Program-made: the position numbers and the translations under genes
Shown: positions 8,739 to 16,906 of the stretch, in pieces
Numbering within the stretch: the first letter of the stretch is position 1
Layout: every line of letters starts with the position of its first letter
Source of the DNA: Microbacterium karelineae
GTDB lineage: Bacteria; Actinomycetota; Actinomycetes; Actinomycetales; Microbacteriaceae
Assembly: GCF_009745985.1 (NCBI RefSeq)
Contig: NZ_WFIX01000177.1
Span: 62,001-126,000 of the forward strand
Length of the DNA: 64,000 bases
Reading direction: 5' to 3'
The notes under the pieces: generated by a model
Database searches by the model: none
Told to the model about the DNA's origin: nothing
Seen by the model: the letters and a program-made list of their open reading frames with translations, nothing else

Positions 8739-9725
8739 ATGCCGGGGCAAGGGACGAAGCCGACGATCTACAGCGTCGCGGCGCGTGCAGGCGTCAGCAT
8801 CTCGACAGTGTCACTCGCAATCAACCAGCCACAGCGTGTGAGCGCCGCCACACGCAGGCGCGTCGCGGAGGCCGCCGACGCGGAGGGCTACCGGAGTCGC
8901 GGCGGCGGCCCGCGCGCAGGGCTGCGGACGATCGCCGTGGCCGCCCCGTTCTCCTCCTGGCCGAGCTACTACGCACGGCTCGACGGCGTGCTCGCGCACT
9001 GCGCGGGAGCCGGCGTCGAGGTGCTCGTGCACGATCTCCCGTCGCCGAACGAAGTCGAGGCGCCGCTGCTCGACGCGCTGCCCGTACGCGGCGACCTCGA
9101 CGGCGTCATCATCATGGGCACGCCCCTCAGCGCCGACGCGGAGGAGTCGATCCAGCGCGGCGGCACGCCGACCGTGCTCGTCGACGCCATGAGCGAGGTG
9201 CTGCCGACGGTCACCGTCGACGACGCCCACGGCGGCCGCCTGCTCGGCACGCATCTCGTCGAGCTCGGCCACCGCACCGCTCTGTACGCCCACGAGGGGC
9301 AGGTCTCCGACGACTACGTCTCCGCCGGCATGCGCCGATTCGCCGGGGTTGCCGCGGCGATGACGGCAGCCGGCGGCACCGTCGAGCCGGTGCTGCTCGA
9401 CGACGGCGTGCTCGCAGTCGCCGAGCAAATGGGCGCGACGGCGATCGTCGCGAACCATGATGCGCTCGCGGCCGAACTGCTGCGGTTCGCCGCCGCACAC
9501 GGTGTCGAAGTGCCCGGTACCTTCTCGGTGACCGGATACGACGGCGGCGCGCTCGCCGATGCGCTCCGGCTGACGACCATCGCGCAGCCATTCGCCGAGA
9601 GCGGCAGAGCCGCCGCGGAACTGCTCGTGGGCATGCTCAGCGGCACCGCGCCGTCTGTCCGCACGGTCGGCCTCGCATGCTCGCTGACTCCGGGTGCGAC
9701 CACTGCACGGCCACGCCGACCGTGA
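8739..9725 (+). CDS. LacI-family transcriptional repressor
   Basis: A 328-residue regulator. The N-terminal helix-turn-helix and hinge are typical: IYSVAARAGVSISTVSLAIN followed by VSAATRRRVAEAADAEGY. The rest is the periplasmic-binding-protein-like effector domain, ending with VTGYDGGALADALRLTTIAQP, the common C-terminal pattern. ATG 8739 is chosen because LacI homology begins a few residues after it; an in-frame ATG at 8682 would add 19 basic residues. It is divergent from the hydrolase/MFS operon and presumably controls it; the effector is probably a sugar or glycoside but this is inference. Confidence 0.88.
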   Translation: MPGQGTKPTIYSVAARAGVSISTVSLAINQPQRVSAATRRRVAEAADAEGYRSRGGGPRAGLRTIAVAAPFSSWPSYYARLDGVLAHCAGAGVEVLVHDLPSPNEVEAPLLDALPVRGDLDGVIIMGTPLSADAEESIQRGGTPTVLVDAMSEVLPTVTVDDAHGGRLLGTHLVELGHRTALYAHEGQVSDDYVSAGMRRFAGVAAAMTAAGGTVEPVLLDDGVLAVAEQMGATAIVANHDALAAELLRFAAAHGVEVPGTFSVTGYDGGALADALRLTTIAQPFAESGRAAAELLVGMLSGTAPSVRTVGLACSLTPGATTARPRRP

Positions 9726-9938
9726 CCGCGCGACGCTGACACCGCAACCGGCTCGCAGACCGCAGCAGCAAGCGGAATGACACGCCCTGGGCGACAGAAA
9801 GCGACCTACGGAGCCAGCGCCTTCAGCCCGCACCGAGCCGAACAAATCCGCACGGTGCTGCACCTGGTGTTCGACCGGCTCGGAGCATTCAGCGGTGAAT
9901 CGCCCCGGGTTTGGTGGAGGGTTTGATTCCCCGAGGGG

Positions 9939-10274
9939 ATGATGACTATGCCAGCACCGAGGAAGTATCCACCGGAGCTTCGTGAGCGCGCGATGCGGCT
10001 TGTCGCCGAGGCCAGGAAGGAAGATCCGGAGCTGTCGCTGAACGCGGCCGTGGACCGGATCGGGCAGCGGACCGGCGTGAATGCCGACACGTTGCGAAGC
10101 TGGTGCAAGCAGACCGCGATCGACGCCGGCGAACGGCCCGGGACGACAACGAATGATGCCCAGCGCATCAAAGGGCTCGAGGCGGAAGTGCGCGAGCTGA
10201 AGCGCGCCAACGAGATCTTGCTGGCGGCCACGTCGTTCTTCGCGCGGGAGCTCGACCCGCGGCTGTCATGGTGA
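9939..10274 (+). CDS. IS3-family transposase OrfA
   Basis: A 111-residue DNA-binding subunit. RKYPPELRERAMRLVAEA and the following helices form the IS3 OrfA helix-turn-helix (HTH_Tnp_1); LEAEVRELKRANEILLAA (about residues 81-98) is the leucine-zipper-like coiled coil used for multimerisation. The last seven bases overlap orfB in another frame, the usual arrangement for a programmed frameshift fusion or coupled translation. Three in-frame ATGs (9939, 9942, 9948) are possible starts. Confidence 0.88.
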   Translation: MMTMPAPRKYPPELRERAMRLVAEARKEDPELSLNAAVDRIGQRTGVNADTLRSWCKQTAIDAGERPGTTTNDAQRIKGLEAEVRELKRANEILLAATSFFARELDPRLSW

Positions 10275-11212
10275 TTCAGTTCATCGATGATCATCGCGAC
10301 CGGTTCGGGGTCGAGCCGATCTGCCGCGTGCTCACCGAGCACGGCGTCCAGATCGCTCCGTCCGGGTACTACGCGTTCAAGACACGTCCCGTCTCCGCGC
10401 GGGCTGTCGGCGACGATGAGCTGGTCGTCGAGATCGAGCGGGTGTTCTGGGACCGGAAACTCGGCCGCGGGATCAGCGGAGCTCGGAAGGTCTGGCGTCC
10501 GCTGCGCCGCGAGGGCATCGAGGTCGCCCGCTGCATCGTCGAACGCCTCATGCGCCGGCAGGGACGACGTGGCATCCGGCGCGGGAAGCGGTTCGTCACG
10601 ACCAGACCTGACGAGACCGCGCTGAGGCCGCCGAATCAGCTCCAGGGCCAGTTCCGTGCGGACCGTCCGAACGAGCTCTGGGTCGTCGATTTCACGTATA
10701 TGTCTACCTGGTCGGGAGTGGCGTTCAGGGCGTTCGTGACCGACGTGTGCGCGCGACGGATCGTCGACTGGCGGACGATGTCGCGCATGCAGACCGAGCT
10801 GCCGCTCGACGTGCTCGAGATGGCGCTATGGGTCAGAGATCGGGCTGGCGAAGACGTCATCGGCGTCATCCAGCATTCGGATGCCGGGTCGCAATACACC
10901 GCGTTGCGCTACTCCGACAGGCTCGCCGAAGTCGGCGCTGTCGCGTCGATCGGGACCGTCGGTGACAGCTACGACAACGCCCTCACCGAGACGGTCGTCG
11001 GGCTCTACAAGAACGAGTGCGTCAAGATCGACGGGTCGCCTCGCAGCGCCGACGACCTCGAACTGGCGACGCTGTCCTGGGTCTGCTGGTTCAACGAGAA
11101 CCGGTTGCACTCCTCGATCGGTTACTTCACCCCGATCGAGAAGGAGAACGAGTACTACCGTGAGAACACCTCCCAGCGACAACCGCCGCTGGGACAACCC
11201 GCTCTCCGCTAA
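10268..11212 (+). CDS. IS3-family transposase OrfB (DDE integrase core)
   Basis: A 314-residue catalytic subunit with an intact rve-type domain. The DDE acids are in WVVDFTYM (first Asp), QHSDAGSQYT (second Asp) and DNALTETVVGLYK (Glu). ENRLHSSIGYFTPIE near the C-terminus is the family signature after the catalytic Glu. No internal stop is present, so the element may be active. Confidence 0.9.
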   Translation: MVIQFIDDHRDRFGVEPICRVLTEHGVQIAPSGYYAFKTRPVSARAVGDDELVVEIERVFWDRKLGRGISGARKVWRPLRREGIEVARCIVERLMRRQGRRGIRRGKRFVTTRPDETALRPPNQLQGQFRADRPNELWVVDFTYMSTWSGVAFRAFVTDVCARRIVDWRTMSRMQTELPLDVLEMALWVRDRAGEDVIGVIQHSDAGSQYTALRYSDRLAEVGAVASIGTVGDSYDNALTETVVGLYKNECVKIDGSPRSADDLELATLSWVCWFNENRLHSSIGYFTPIEKENEYYRENTSQRQPPLGQPALR

Positions 11213-11346
11213 CCCCGGGGCGATTCAATCAACACGTCCGCGGCCAATTACCACATCCCAGCCGACGGACCCGATCTCAGCGTCCGCACACAATGCCGCG
11301 TCGCGGTCGCGACCGCCGACGACGTCAACTACGGGAGTACCGGGCT

Positions 11347-12231
11347 CTACGCGTCTCCCCTGACCGAGTCGGCCCGTGCGATCACGAGCTCTACCAACGC
11401 TTCCGGGGCGTGATCGGGAATCCAATGACTGACTCCCGTCAGTACGACGAAGTCATAGGGTGCATCCACATAGCGAGCGCTCAGTTGCGCGCATGTGCGT
11501 CCGAGAAGGTTGTCCCCGTCGCTCCAAATCATGGTTGTGGGGACTCGCACAACAGGGGTGTGACCCAAGAACGGCAGCGCGCGGTAGTATCCCAACGCGC
11601 CGGAAAGCGCCTCATCCTGGACGATTTCCTTGGAAAAGCGGTCTAGCATCTCATCATCCATACCCGCTCTACGCAACAGAGGCGCACGTCCCTTCTTGAC
11701 CGTGCGAGCGAGCATCGCCTCGGGGATGGCTGGAAATTGGAATAGACCGAAGTACCAAGAAGAGAAGAGCTGCTTGCTACGCAACATCGCTGCAAAGAAC
11801 GCCGACGGGTGTCCGAGAGACAATGCCGTCCACGAACGAATCAGATCTGGATGCCGCGCGGCAACTCCCCACCCCACTCCTGCGCCCCAGTCATGTCCGA
11901 CGAGGTGCACGGGCCCAACGTCTATGGCGCGTATGAGAGCGACGACGTCCTCGAACAGCTCCGCTGCCCGATACTGATACCGGCCGCGAGGCCGAGCCCG
12001 TCGAGAGTAACCGCGCTGGTCAGGAGCCACTGTTCTGTATCCAGCAGCGTTGAGGCGCTCCATTGCTTTTGCCCAGGACGACGCTCGTTGCGGGAATCCG
12101 TGCAGAAGCACGATCACTTCGCCGTCCAGCGGGCCGGTGTCGGCGACGTCGAATGTCATGCCGCCACGCGAATACGCTCTCACACGACGTGCCGTTGCTG
12201 CGCTCAATTCTCTTCCAACTCCCGAATCCAC
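11347..12231 (-). CDS. Alpha/beta hydrolase, epoxide-hydrolase-like
   Basis: A 294-residue hydrolase with the aspartate-nucleophile pattern of epoxide hydrolases and haloalkane dehalogenases: oxyanion motif LLHGFPQRASSW, nucleophile elbow GHDWGAG (Asp about residue 112), and a C-terminal His in GVSHWIPD. GTG 12231 was chosen because homologous positions (VRAYSRGGMTFDV) begin before the internal ATG at 12159. An upstream copy of the island-wide promoter box (12373-12387) points at it. Together with the halohydrin-dehalogenase-type SDR at 18.9 kb it suggests epoxide or haloalcohol chemistry, which is inference. Confidence 0.78.
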   Translation of the reverse strand: MDSGVGRELSAATARRVRAYSRGGMTFDVADTGPLDGEVIVLLHGFPQRASSWAKAMERLNAAGYRTVAPDQRGYSRRARPRGRYQYRAAELFEDVVALIRAIDVGPVHLVGHDWGAGVGWGVAARHPDLIRSWTALSLGHPSAFFAAMLRSKQLFSSWYFGLFQFPAIPEAMLARTVKKGRAPLLRRAGMDDEMLDRFSKEIVQDEALSGALGYYRALPFLGHTPVVRVPTTMIWSDGDNLLGRTCAQLSARYVDAPYDFVVLTGVSHWIPDHAPEALVELVIARADSVRGDA

Positions 12232-12344
12232 GTCAATCTCGAAGGGATGCTAGTCGCGGAACAACGCCAGTGGCGGCCGCGCATGCACCCGGTAGGCGAT
12301 CTGGAACGTCCGTTGAGACGGGACTGATCGCGCGGGTTCGAACC

Positions 12345-12387
12345 ACAATACGCACTCGGCGATACCCACGACTAGGACGGGCGCGCC
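12345..12387 (-). promoter_or_regulatory. Island promoter box plus -10 for the epoxide-hydrolase-like gene
   Basis: Minus strand: GGCGCGCCCGTCCTA (12387-12373) matches GNCGNNNNNGTYCTA; TATTGT begins 28 bases downstream of the G of GTCCTA (12350-12345). The leader to the GTG at 12231 is about 105 bases. The rest of the 12232-12624 gap holds no gene I can support. Confidence 0.6.
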
Positions 12388-12624
12388 TCGGTTGCGTACC
12401 TGAGTGCCGCACTGGCGAAAGCCCGAACCTGCCGGCCGGCGAGCCCGCGAGCGCCGAGATCGATCTGGCAAGGCAACAGCACCGAGTCACAGCATGGCAT
12501 CCAAAGACAAATCTGTGTTACCCACAGCCAATACTCCGAGGCGAGTTCCGCGGACACTGTGACAGTGCCCCGCTGGCTCCAGAAGAGCGGCGGGCGGGGC
12601 CGAACCGCTGGGAAGGACAATGAC

Positions 12625-13599
12625 GTGACTATCAGCATCCCTGCACCGTCTTCAAGGAAGCCGGTTACATCCGATCGCGCAGACAATTGGCAAGATGCAG
12701 AGCGTCGACTTGCTGCGCTCGACATCCAGACTATGGATGGCACCGCCTCCCTCAACCCAACCCTGCGCGTTCGCTCATTCGGCGACCTTCAGATCTACGA
12801 TTGGCAGAGCGGTCCCTTCACAGGTACTCGATCTGCGCAGCTAGCGGCTTCCGGGGAGCAGGCCCTGCTGGTGGTCTCCGCCTCCTCCGGCACCCAGATC
12901 GTCGAAGGCGATGAAGGAACCGTCGTCGCAACACGCGACAAGTTGCTTCTCGTGACGACTCGCTTGACTGGCCGAGTCGTCGCGCCGGCCGGACTCGACA
13001 AGCGCGTTGTGAGGATCCCGCTCCAGGGCATGGCACGCTTCGACACGGCAGGACCGATCCCGGACATCCTGTTGCTTGACCCACACGAGAACGCGCTGGC
13101 CGGTTTAGCGAGAAGCTTCGTAGGAGACCTTGACATCACGAGGGATGCCATGGCTGCGGGCGAGATCGACAGCGCGCGGAGCGCTCTTTTGGTTCTCGTG
13201 GCGGGTGCGATCAGGACCGCTCGTGTAGATGCCACCTCGGGAGAACATCCACTGCAACGCCTTCGGCAACGCCTTGAAACCTGGATCGTTCGACACCTTA
13301 CCGAGGGCTCCATCAAGGTCTCCGAGCTCGCCGACGCCCACTCTGTAGCGGTACGCACGGTGCATCGAGCGTTCGCGGCGTCGGGCGACACAGTGGGATC
13401 CGTCGTGCGTGCGCACCGTCTGGCCGCGGCGCGCCATGATCTCGTCAACACATCACTTCCCATCACAGCAATCGCCCATCGATGGGGGTTCTGCGACCCG
13501 AGCCATCTCGGGCGGCTGTTCCGCGACACGTACTCCATGTCACCCGGCGAGTATCGGGGACTTTTCACTGGCAAGGATCGCCATCCCGGCGCGGTCTGA
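12625..13599 (+). CDS. AraC-family activator (paralog 1 of 3)
   Basis: A 324-residue regulator. The C-terminal ~100 residues form the double helix-turn-helix: IKVSELADAHSVAVRTVHRAF and ITAIAHRWGFCDPSHLGRLF, ending YSMSPGEYR. The N-terminal domain is a cupin-like sensor (EGDEGTVVATRDKLLLVTT, then DKRVVRIPLQGMARFDT). The same domain order and many identical stretches recur at 19552-20601 and 45341-46360, so the three are paralogs. GTG 12625 is the start because GGAAGG lies eight bases before it. It precedes the tautomerase/enoyl-CoA hydratase operon and is a good candidate reader of the promoter box at 13680. Confidence 0.85.
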   Translation: MTISIPAPSSRKPVTSDRADNWQDAERRLAALDIQTMDGTASLNPTLRVRSFGDLQIYDWQSGPFTGTRSAQLAASGEQALLVVSASSGTQIVEGDEGTVVATRDKLLLVTTRLTGRVVAPAGLDKRVVRIPLQGMARFDTAGPIPDILLLDPHENALAGLARSFVGDLDITRDAMAAGEIDSARSALLVLVAGAIRTARVDATSGEHPLQRLRQRLETWIVRHLTEGSIKVSELADAHSVAVRTVHRAFAASGDTVGSVVRAHRLAAARHDLVNTSLPITAIAHRWGFCDPSHLGRLFRDTYSMSPGEYRGLFTGKDRHPGAV

Positions 13600-13679
13600 A
13601 GCCCATGCGGGACGACGTCGAGGTCGAAGCGTTCCGTAGCTCCCCGCAAGGTGGTGATGGCACGCAGGTACCTCACTTA

Positions 13680-13722
13680 GACGTGATGGTCCTGAGAGAC
13701 GGGTTGTACGCCGTTCTATCCT
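13680..13722 (+). promoter_or_regulatory. Island promoter box plus -10 for tautomerase 1
   Basis: GACGTGATGGTCCTG (13680-13694) matches the box with G instead of A at the last base; TATCCT (13717-13722) starts 28 bases after the G of GTCCTG. About 60 bases separate it from the ATG at 13786. Confidence 0.6.
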
Positions 13723-13785
13723 GATCCCGCCAGCGAGGACCGCTGGACCATCCAGCAGAGTAGCTGGTCACATTTGGGAGATGAG

Positions 13786-14223
13786 ATGCCGTATTGGGAA
13801 GTATTCACGCCCGTGGGGGCGTACACCGACGATCAGCGTCAGGCGCTGGCCAAAGCCATCACGAAGGCTTGCATCGCCTTCACTGGAATTCCCGCCTTTT
13901 TCGTGAACGTGCGGTATCAGGAGATGCCCGAGAGCACGATCTACCTCGGTGGGGAACCGACGAAGAACTTCGTGCGAATCGTGACCGACACGATTGCGCA
14001 CGAGATGCCCACGTCGGAAGAACGCGCGGCATGCATGGAAGCGATCGAAGATGCCATCGCCCCCCACATCAAGGATCGTGGCTTCGACTGGGAGATCCAT
14101 CTCGACGAGACCCCGATTGAACTATGGCGCGTGAATGGCCTGGTCGCTCCGGTGAACCATCCCGAGCTTTTCGCACAGTGGGTCAAGGAGAATCGCCCCA
14201 TTCCCTGGGAGGTTCCCGTTTAA
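13786..14223 (+). CDS. Tautomerase-superfamily protein, cis-CaaD/Tautomerase_3 type (copy 1 of 3)
   Basis: A 145-residue protein beginning Met-Pro; removal of Met exposes Pro-1, the catalytic base of the tautomerase superfamily. ATG 13786 is preferred to the ATG four codons earlier because of Pro-1 and the GGGAGATGAG just upstream. The length and the motifs IPAFFVNVRYQEMP, YLGGEPTKNFVRI (Arg-63), and HLDETPIELWR place it with Pfam Tautomerase_3, the group containing cis-3-chloroacrylic acid dehalogenase, so it is a full-length trimer-type subunit rather than a 60-residue 4-OT. Probable roles are tautomerisation or hydrolytic dehalogenation of an unsaturated acid. Its siblings lie at 31556 and 43406. 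It is first in an operon with an enoyl-CoA hydratase. Confidence 0.87.
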   Translation: MPYWEVFTPVGAYTDDQRQALAKAITKACIAFTGIPAFFVNVRYQEMPESTIYLGGEPTKNFVRIVTDTIAHEMPTSEERAACMEAIEDAIAPHIKDRGFDWEIHLDETPIELWRVNGLVAPVNHPELFAQWVKENRPIPWEVPV

Positions 14224-14270
14224 CCCTGTCCCAACCGATTGACCGCTTTCAACGGCAGGAGAAGGCCTCT

Positions 14271-15059
14271 GTGAACATCAGCGACCGGATCGACTACGAC
14301 GTCGTCGACGGCGTAGCACGCATTGAACTGGCACACGCGCCGGTGAATAGTCTTGACCAGCTCATGGCCGAGGCACTGTGCGATGCTGCCGACCGCGCGA
14401 CACGAGATGCTGCGAGCGGCGGCGTCCGCGTCGTCGTCGTCAGCGCGCGGGGCAAGTTGTTCAGCGTCGGCGGGGATCTGAGTGAGTTCGCCGGGTCCCC
14501 AGATCGCGGCGGCCAGGTCACCGCGACCGCCGGCCGTCTGCACGCGGGGCTTACGACGCTCCGCGCGCTAGACGTGCCGGTCGTGTCGGTGATCGACGGA
14601 ACAGCAGCAGCGGCGGGGCTCGGTGTCGCGCTCGTAGGCGACATCGTGATCGCAGCCGCCGAAGCTCGGTTGGTGGTGGCCTACACGGCGGCGGGTCTGA
14701 CACCGGATTGCGGGCTGAGCTGGGTGATTCCGCATGTGCTGCCTGCGGCACGTGCTATGGACTTCGCTCTCACCAACCGCGTTCTCACTGGAATGGAAGC
14801 GGCCCAGTGGGGCCTCGTTAGCCGCGCCGTCGCAGGCGAGGACCTGCCGTCCGAGGTCGATGCCGTCGTCGGCAACCTCCGCGGCGGCGCGGCCGACGCC
14901 ATCGTCGAGACCAAGCGCCTTCTGCTCGACTCGAGTCGACGGACGATGAATGAGCAGATGGAGGCCGAGGCGGCGACGATCGCGCATGCCATCGTCCATC
15001 CGGATGGCATCGAAGGAGTCGATGCCTTCTTGGCGAAGCGACAGCCCATATTCCACTGA
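14271..15059 (+). CDS. Enoyl-CoA hydratase/isomerase family protein (1 of 3)
   Basis: A 262-residue crotonase-fold protein. FSVGGDLSEF (about residues 64-73) is the first oxyanion-hole segment and IDGTAAAAGLGVALVGDIVIA the second. At the position of the usual catalytic Glu pair the sequence reads AAAAGLG and YTAAGLTPDCG, so the standard hydratase glutamates are not evident and isomerase or another crotonase chemistry is possible. GTG 14271 is supported by AGGAGAAGG upstream. It follows the tautomerase by 47 bases, in the same operon. Confidence 0.82.
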   Translation: MNISDRIDYDVVDGVARIELAHAPVNSLDQLMAEALCDAADRATRDAASGGVRVVVVSARGKLFSVGGDLSEFAGSPDRGGQVTATAGRLHAGLTTLRALDVPVVSVIDGTAAAAGLGVALVGDIVIAAAEARLVVAYTAAGLTPDCGLSWVIPHVLPAARAMDFALTNRVLTGMEAAQWGLVSRAVAGEDLPSEVDAVVGNLRGGAADAIVETKRLLLDSSRRTMNEQMEAEAATIAHAIVHPDGIEGVDAFLAKRQPIFH

Positions 15060-15154
15060 GCGCTCATGGCGCGGTCCGGTCAGCAGATGGATGTCACCAG
15101 CCTCCGCACGCGCTGAAGGAATCATCCGCTCCAGGCACAGGGATACGAGTGGGC

Positions 15155-15197
15155 GTCGCGTTCGTCCTAGGTCTGCGCCGTGAGATCTTCCTAGCCT
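15155..15197 (+). promoter_or_regulatory. Island promoter box plus -10 for the enoyl-CoA hydratase operon
   Basis: GTCGCGTTCGTCCTA (15155-15169), a full match to the box; TAGCCT (15192-15197) starts 28 bases after the G of GTCCTA. It gives the operon 15273-18720 its own promoter although the preceding gene is co-directional. Confidence 0.62.
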
Positions 15198-15272
15198 GAA
15201 GTCAGGGCGCCTGTGCGACGGAGAACTGCCGGCAGGCGTGTTTCGCATCTCCTCTGTGAAAGGTTTGCTCCC

Positions 15273-16067
15273 ATGCCCCACGTTGATTACGATTTCGACG
15301 GCGCGCTCGCTGTGCTCACAATCGTCCATGACAAGGCGCCGGTGATCAGCCGTGAACTCATGGCCGAACTGCTCGAGCAGGTTCAACACGCCCGGAAGGA
15401 CGACTGCCGTGGACTCCTGATTCGCGCCGTGGGGCCGGCTTTCCTAGCCGGCGCGGACGCCGCCGATCTCAAAGGAATCAGCGAGGCCGAAGCGCGGAAG
15501 ATGTTCACGGGCTTTATGGCCGTGATCCACGAGGTCCAGAGCCTGACGGTACCGACCGTCGCGGCCGTGCATGGCATGTGTCTGGGCGGCGGGCTCGAGC
15601 TGAGCCTCGCCTGCGACCTCATCGTCGCCAAGAAGGGGACGATGTTCGGTCAGGTGGAGGCTCGCCTCGGCGGTGCCACCTTCATCGGCGGCACCGCGCG
15701 GTTGGCTGAGCGGTGCGGCTCATCGAGGGCCCTCGACATCAGCTATTCCGGCGCCCTGTACAACGCCGACGCCTTCGCCTCATGGGGCATCGTTACCCAG
15801 GTGGTCGACGCCGACAACTTCGAGGACAAAGCGCGGGCGCTGGCGCACATGCTCGCTCACGGTCCCACGGCGGCTCATCGCGTAACGAAGGAGGTCCTGC
15901 GCACGGCCCAGACGCAGGGACTGGCCAAGGCCGACGCCCGCGTGTTGGAGCTTGCGCCGGCGCTGGTAGAGACCTCCGACATGCAGACCGCGATCGATGT
16001 GATTCAGACAGCGGGCTCGCGCGAATTCATGGCCGATCGCTCGCTCGTTGCCTTCCGCGGCCAATGA
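15273..16067 (+). CDS. Enoyl-CoA hydratase/isomerase family protein (2 of 3)
   Basis: A 264-residue crotonase-fold protein. FLAGADAADLKGI gives the first oxyanion segment (A-G-A-D) and AVHGMCLGGGLELSLACDLIVA the second, with a Glu in the GGGLEL position that matches the catalytic Glu of true hydratases. VEARLGGATFIGGTARL contains the second acidic site region. The start has AAAGG upstream. It opens the operon 15273-18720 (two hydratases, a thioesterase-like protein, an enoyl-reductase-like protein), consistent with a beta-oxidation-type segment. Confidence 0.86.
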   Translation: MPHVDYDFDGALAVLTIVHDKAPVISRELMAELLEQVQHARKDDCRGLLIRAVGPAFLAGADAADLKGISEAEARKMFTGFMAVIHEVQSLTVPTVAAVHGMCLGGGLELSLACDLIVAKKGTMFGQVEARLGGATFIGGTARLAERCGSSRALDISYSGALYNADAFASWGIVTQVVDADNFEDKARALAHMLAHGPTAAHRVTKEVLRTAQTQGLAKADARVLELAPALVETSDMQTAIDVIQTAGSREFMADRSLVAFRGQ

Positions 16068-16116
16068 GCGAGGCACAGCGGCGTTCATCTCGGAACACGA
16101 ACGAAGGAGTACGGCG

Positions 16117-16902
16117 ATGAGCTACGAGTACATCCGCGTCGAGCGGGTCGGGCCCGTGATGATCATCGGGATCAATCGGCCCAATAAGGCGAATGCGTTC
16201 AACATCGCCACCTTCCGGGAGCTCTCACTCGCATACGCTGAGCTGGACGACGACGAGTCGATCCGCGTCGGGGTGATTCACGGAGTCGGACGCCACTTCA
16301 CGGGCGGGATGGACCTCCGAGAAGTCGCCCCGCTGGTGCAGTCGGGCGAGTCGCTGGTCGCGACCGGTGGGATCGATCCCTGGCAGGTGTCCGGCCGAAA
16401 GCTGCGCAAGCCCGTCATCGCCGCTGTGCACGGCAAATGTCTGACGCTCGGCGTGGAACTCATCTTGGCGACCGATGTCGTCGTATGCACCTCCACGGCG
16501 AGCTTCGCCACCCTCGAACCCAGTCTGGGGCTGTTCCCCTTCGGCGGCGGCACGATCCGACTGCCACAGCGCGCGGGGTGGGGCAATGCCATGCGCTGGC
16601 TCCTGACTGCGGATGAGTACGACGCCCAGGAGGCGTACCGCATCGGGGTCGTTCAAGAGATCGTCGACGAAGGTGACCACCTCACCCGAGCGATGCAGAT
16701 CGCGGAGAAGATCGCACGGCAGGCGCCCCTCGCGATCAGCGGTGTTTTGCAGAATGCGCGCCGCGCAGTACGCGAAGGAGAGGCAGCGGCGGAGATCGAG
16801 ATGCTTCTGCGCGCGAGGGACTCCTTCACCTCAGTCGACGGCCAGGCCGGCATCGCATCGTTCCGGGAGCCCGGTGGTCCTGTCACGTTCGTCGGACGGT
16901 AA
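16117..16902 (+). CDS. Enoyl-CoA hydratase/isomerase family protein (3 of 3)
   Basis: A 261-residue crotonase-fold protein. HFTGGMDLREV is the first oxyanion segment and AVHGKCLTLGVELILATDVVV the second; Glu is kept in the GVEL position. SLGLFPFGGGTIRLPQRAG is the typical following stretch. GAAGGAG six bases before the ATG sets the start. It lies 49 bases after hydratase 2 and 4 bases before the thioesterase-like gene, so the order is operonic. Confidence 0.86.
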   Translation: MSYEYIRVERVGPVMIIGINRPNKANAFNIATFRELSLAYAELDDDESIRVGVIHGVGRHFTGGMDLREVAPLVQSGESLVATGGIDPWQVSGRKLRKPVIAAVHGKCLTLGVELILATDVVVCTSTASFATLEPSLGLFPFGGGTIRLPQRAGWGNAMRWLLTADEYDAQEAYRIGVVQEIVDEGDHLTRAMQIAEKIARQAPLAISGVLQNARRAVREGEAAAEIEMLLRARDSFTSVDGQAGIASFREPGGPVTFVGR

Positions 16903-16906
16903 GCAG

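Larger units (their letters stand above)
9896..11227 (+). mobile_element. IS3-family insertion sequence, apparently complete
   Basis: A 1332-base element with orfA and orfB. The ends are inverted repeats: TGAATCGCCCCGGG at 9896-9909, and its near-perfect complement at the right end (11211-11227). No matching short target duplication is seen: the bases just outside are GCGG on the left and ATCA on the right. This suggests that recombination at the element has joined unrelated flanks. It stands at the junction of the LacI region and the catabolic island. Confidence 0.82.
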
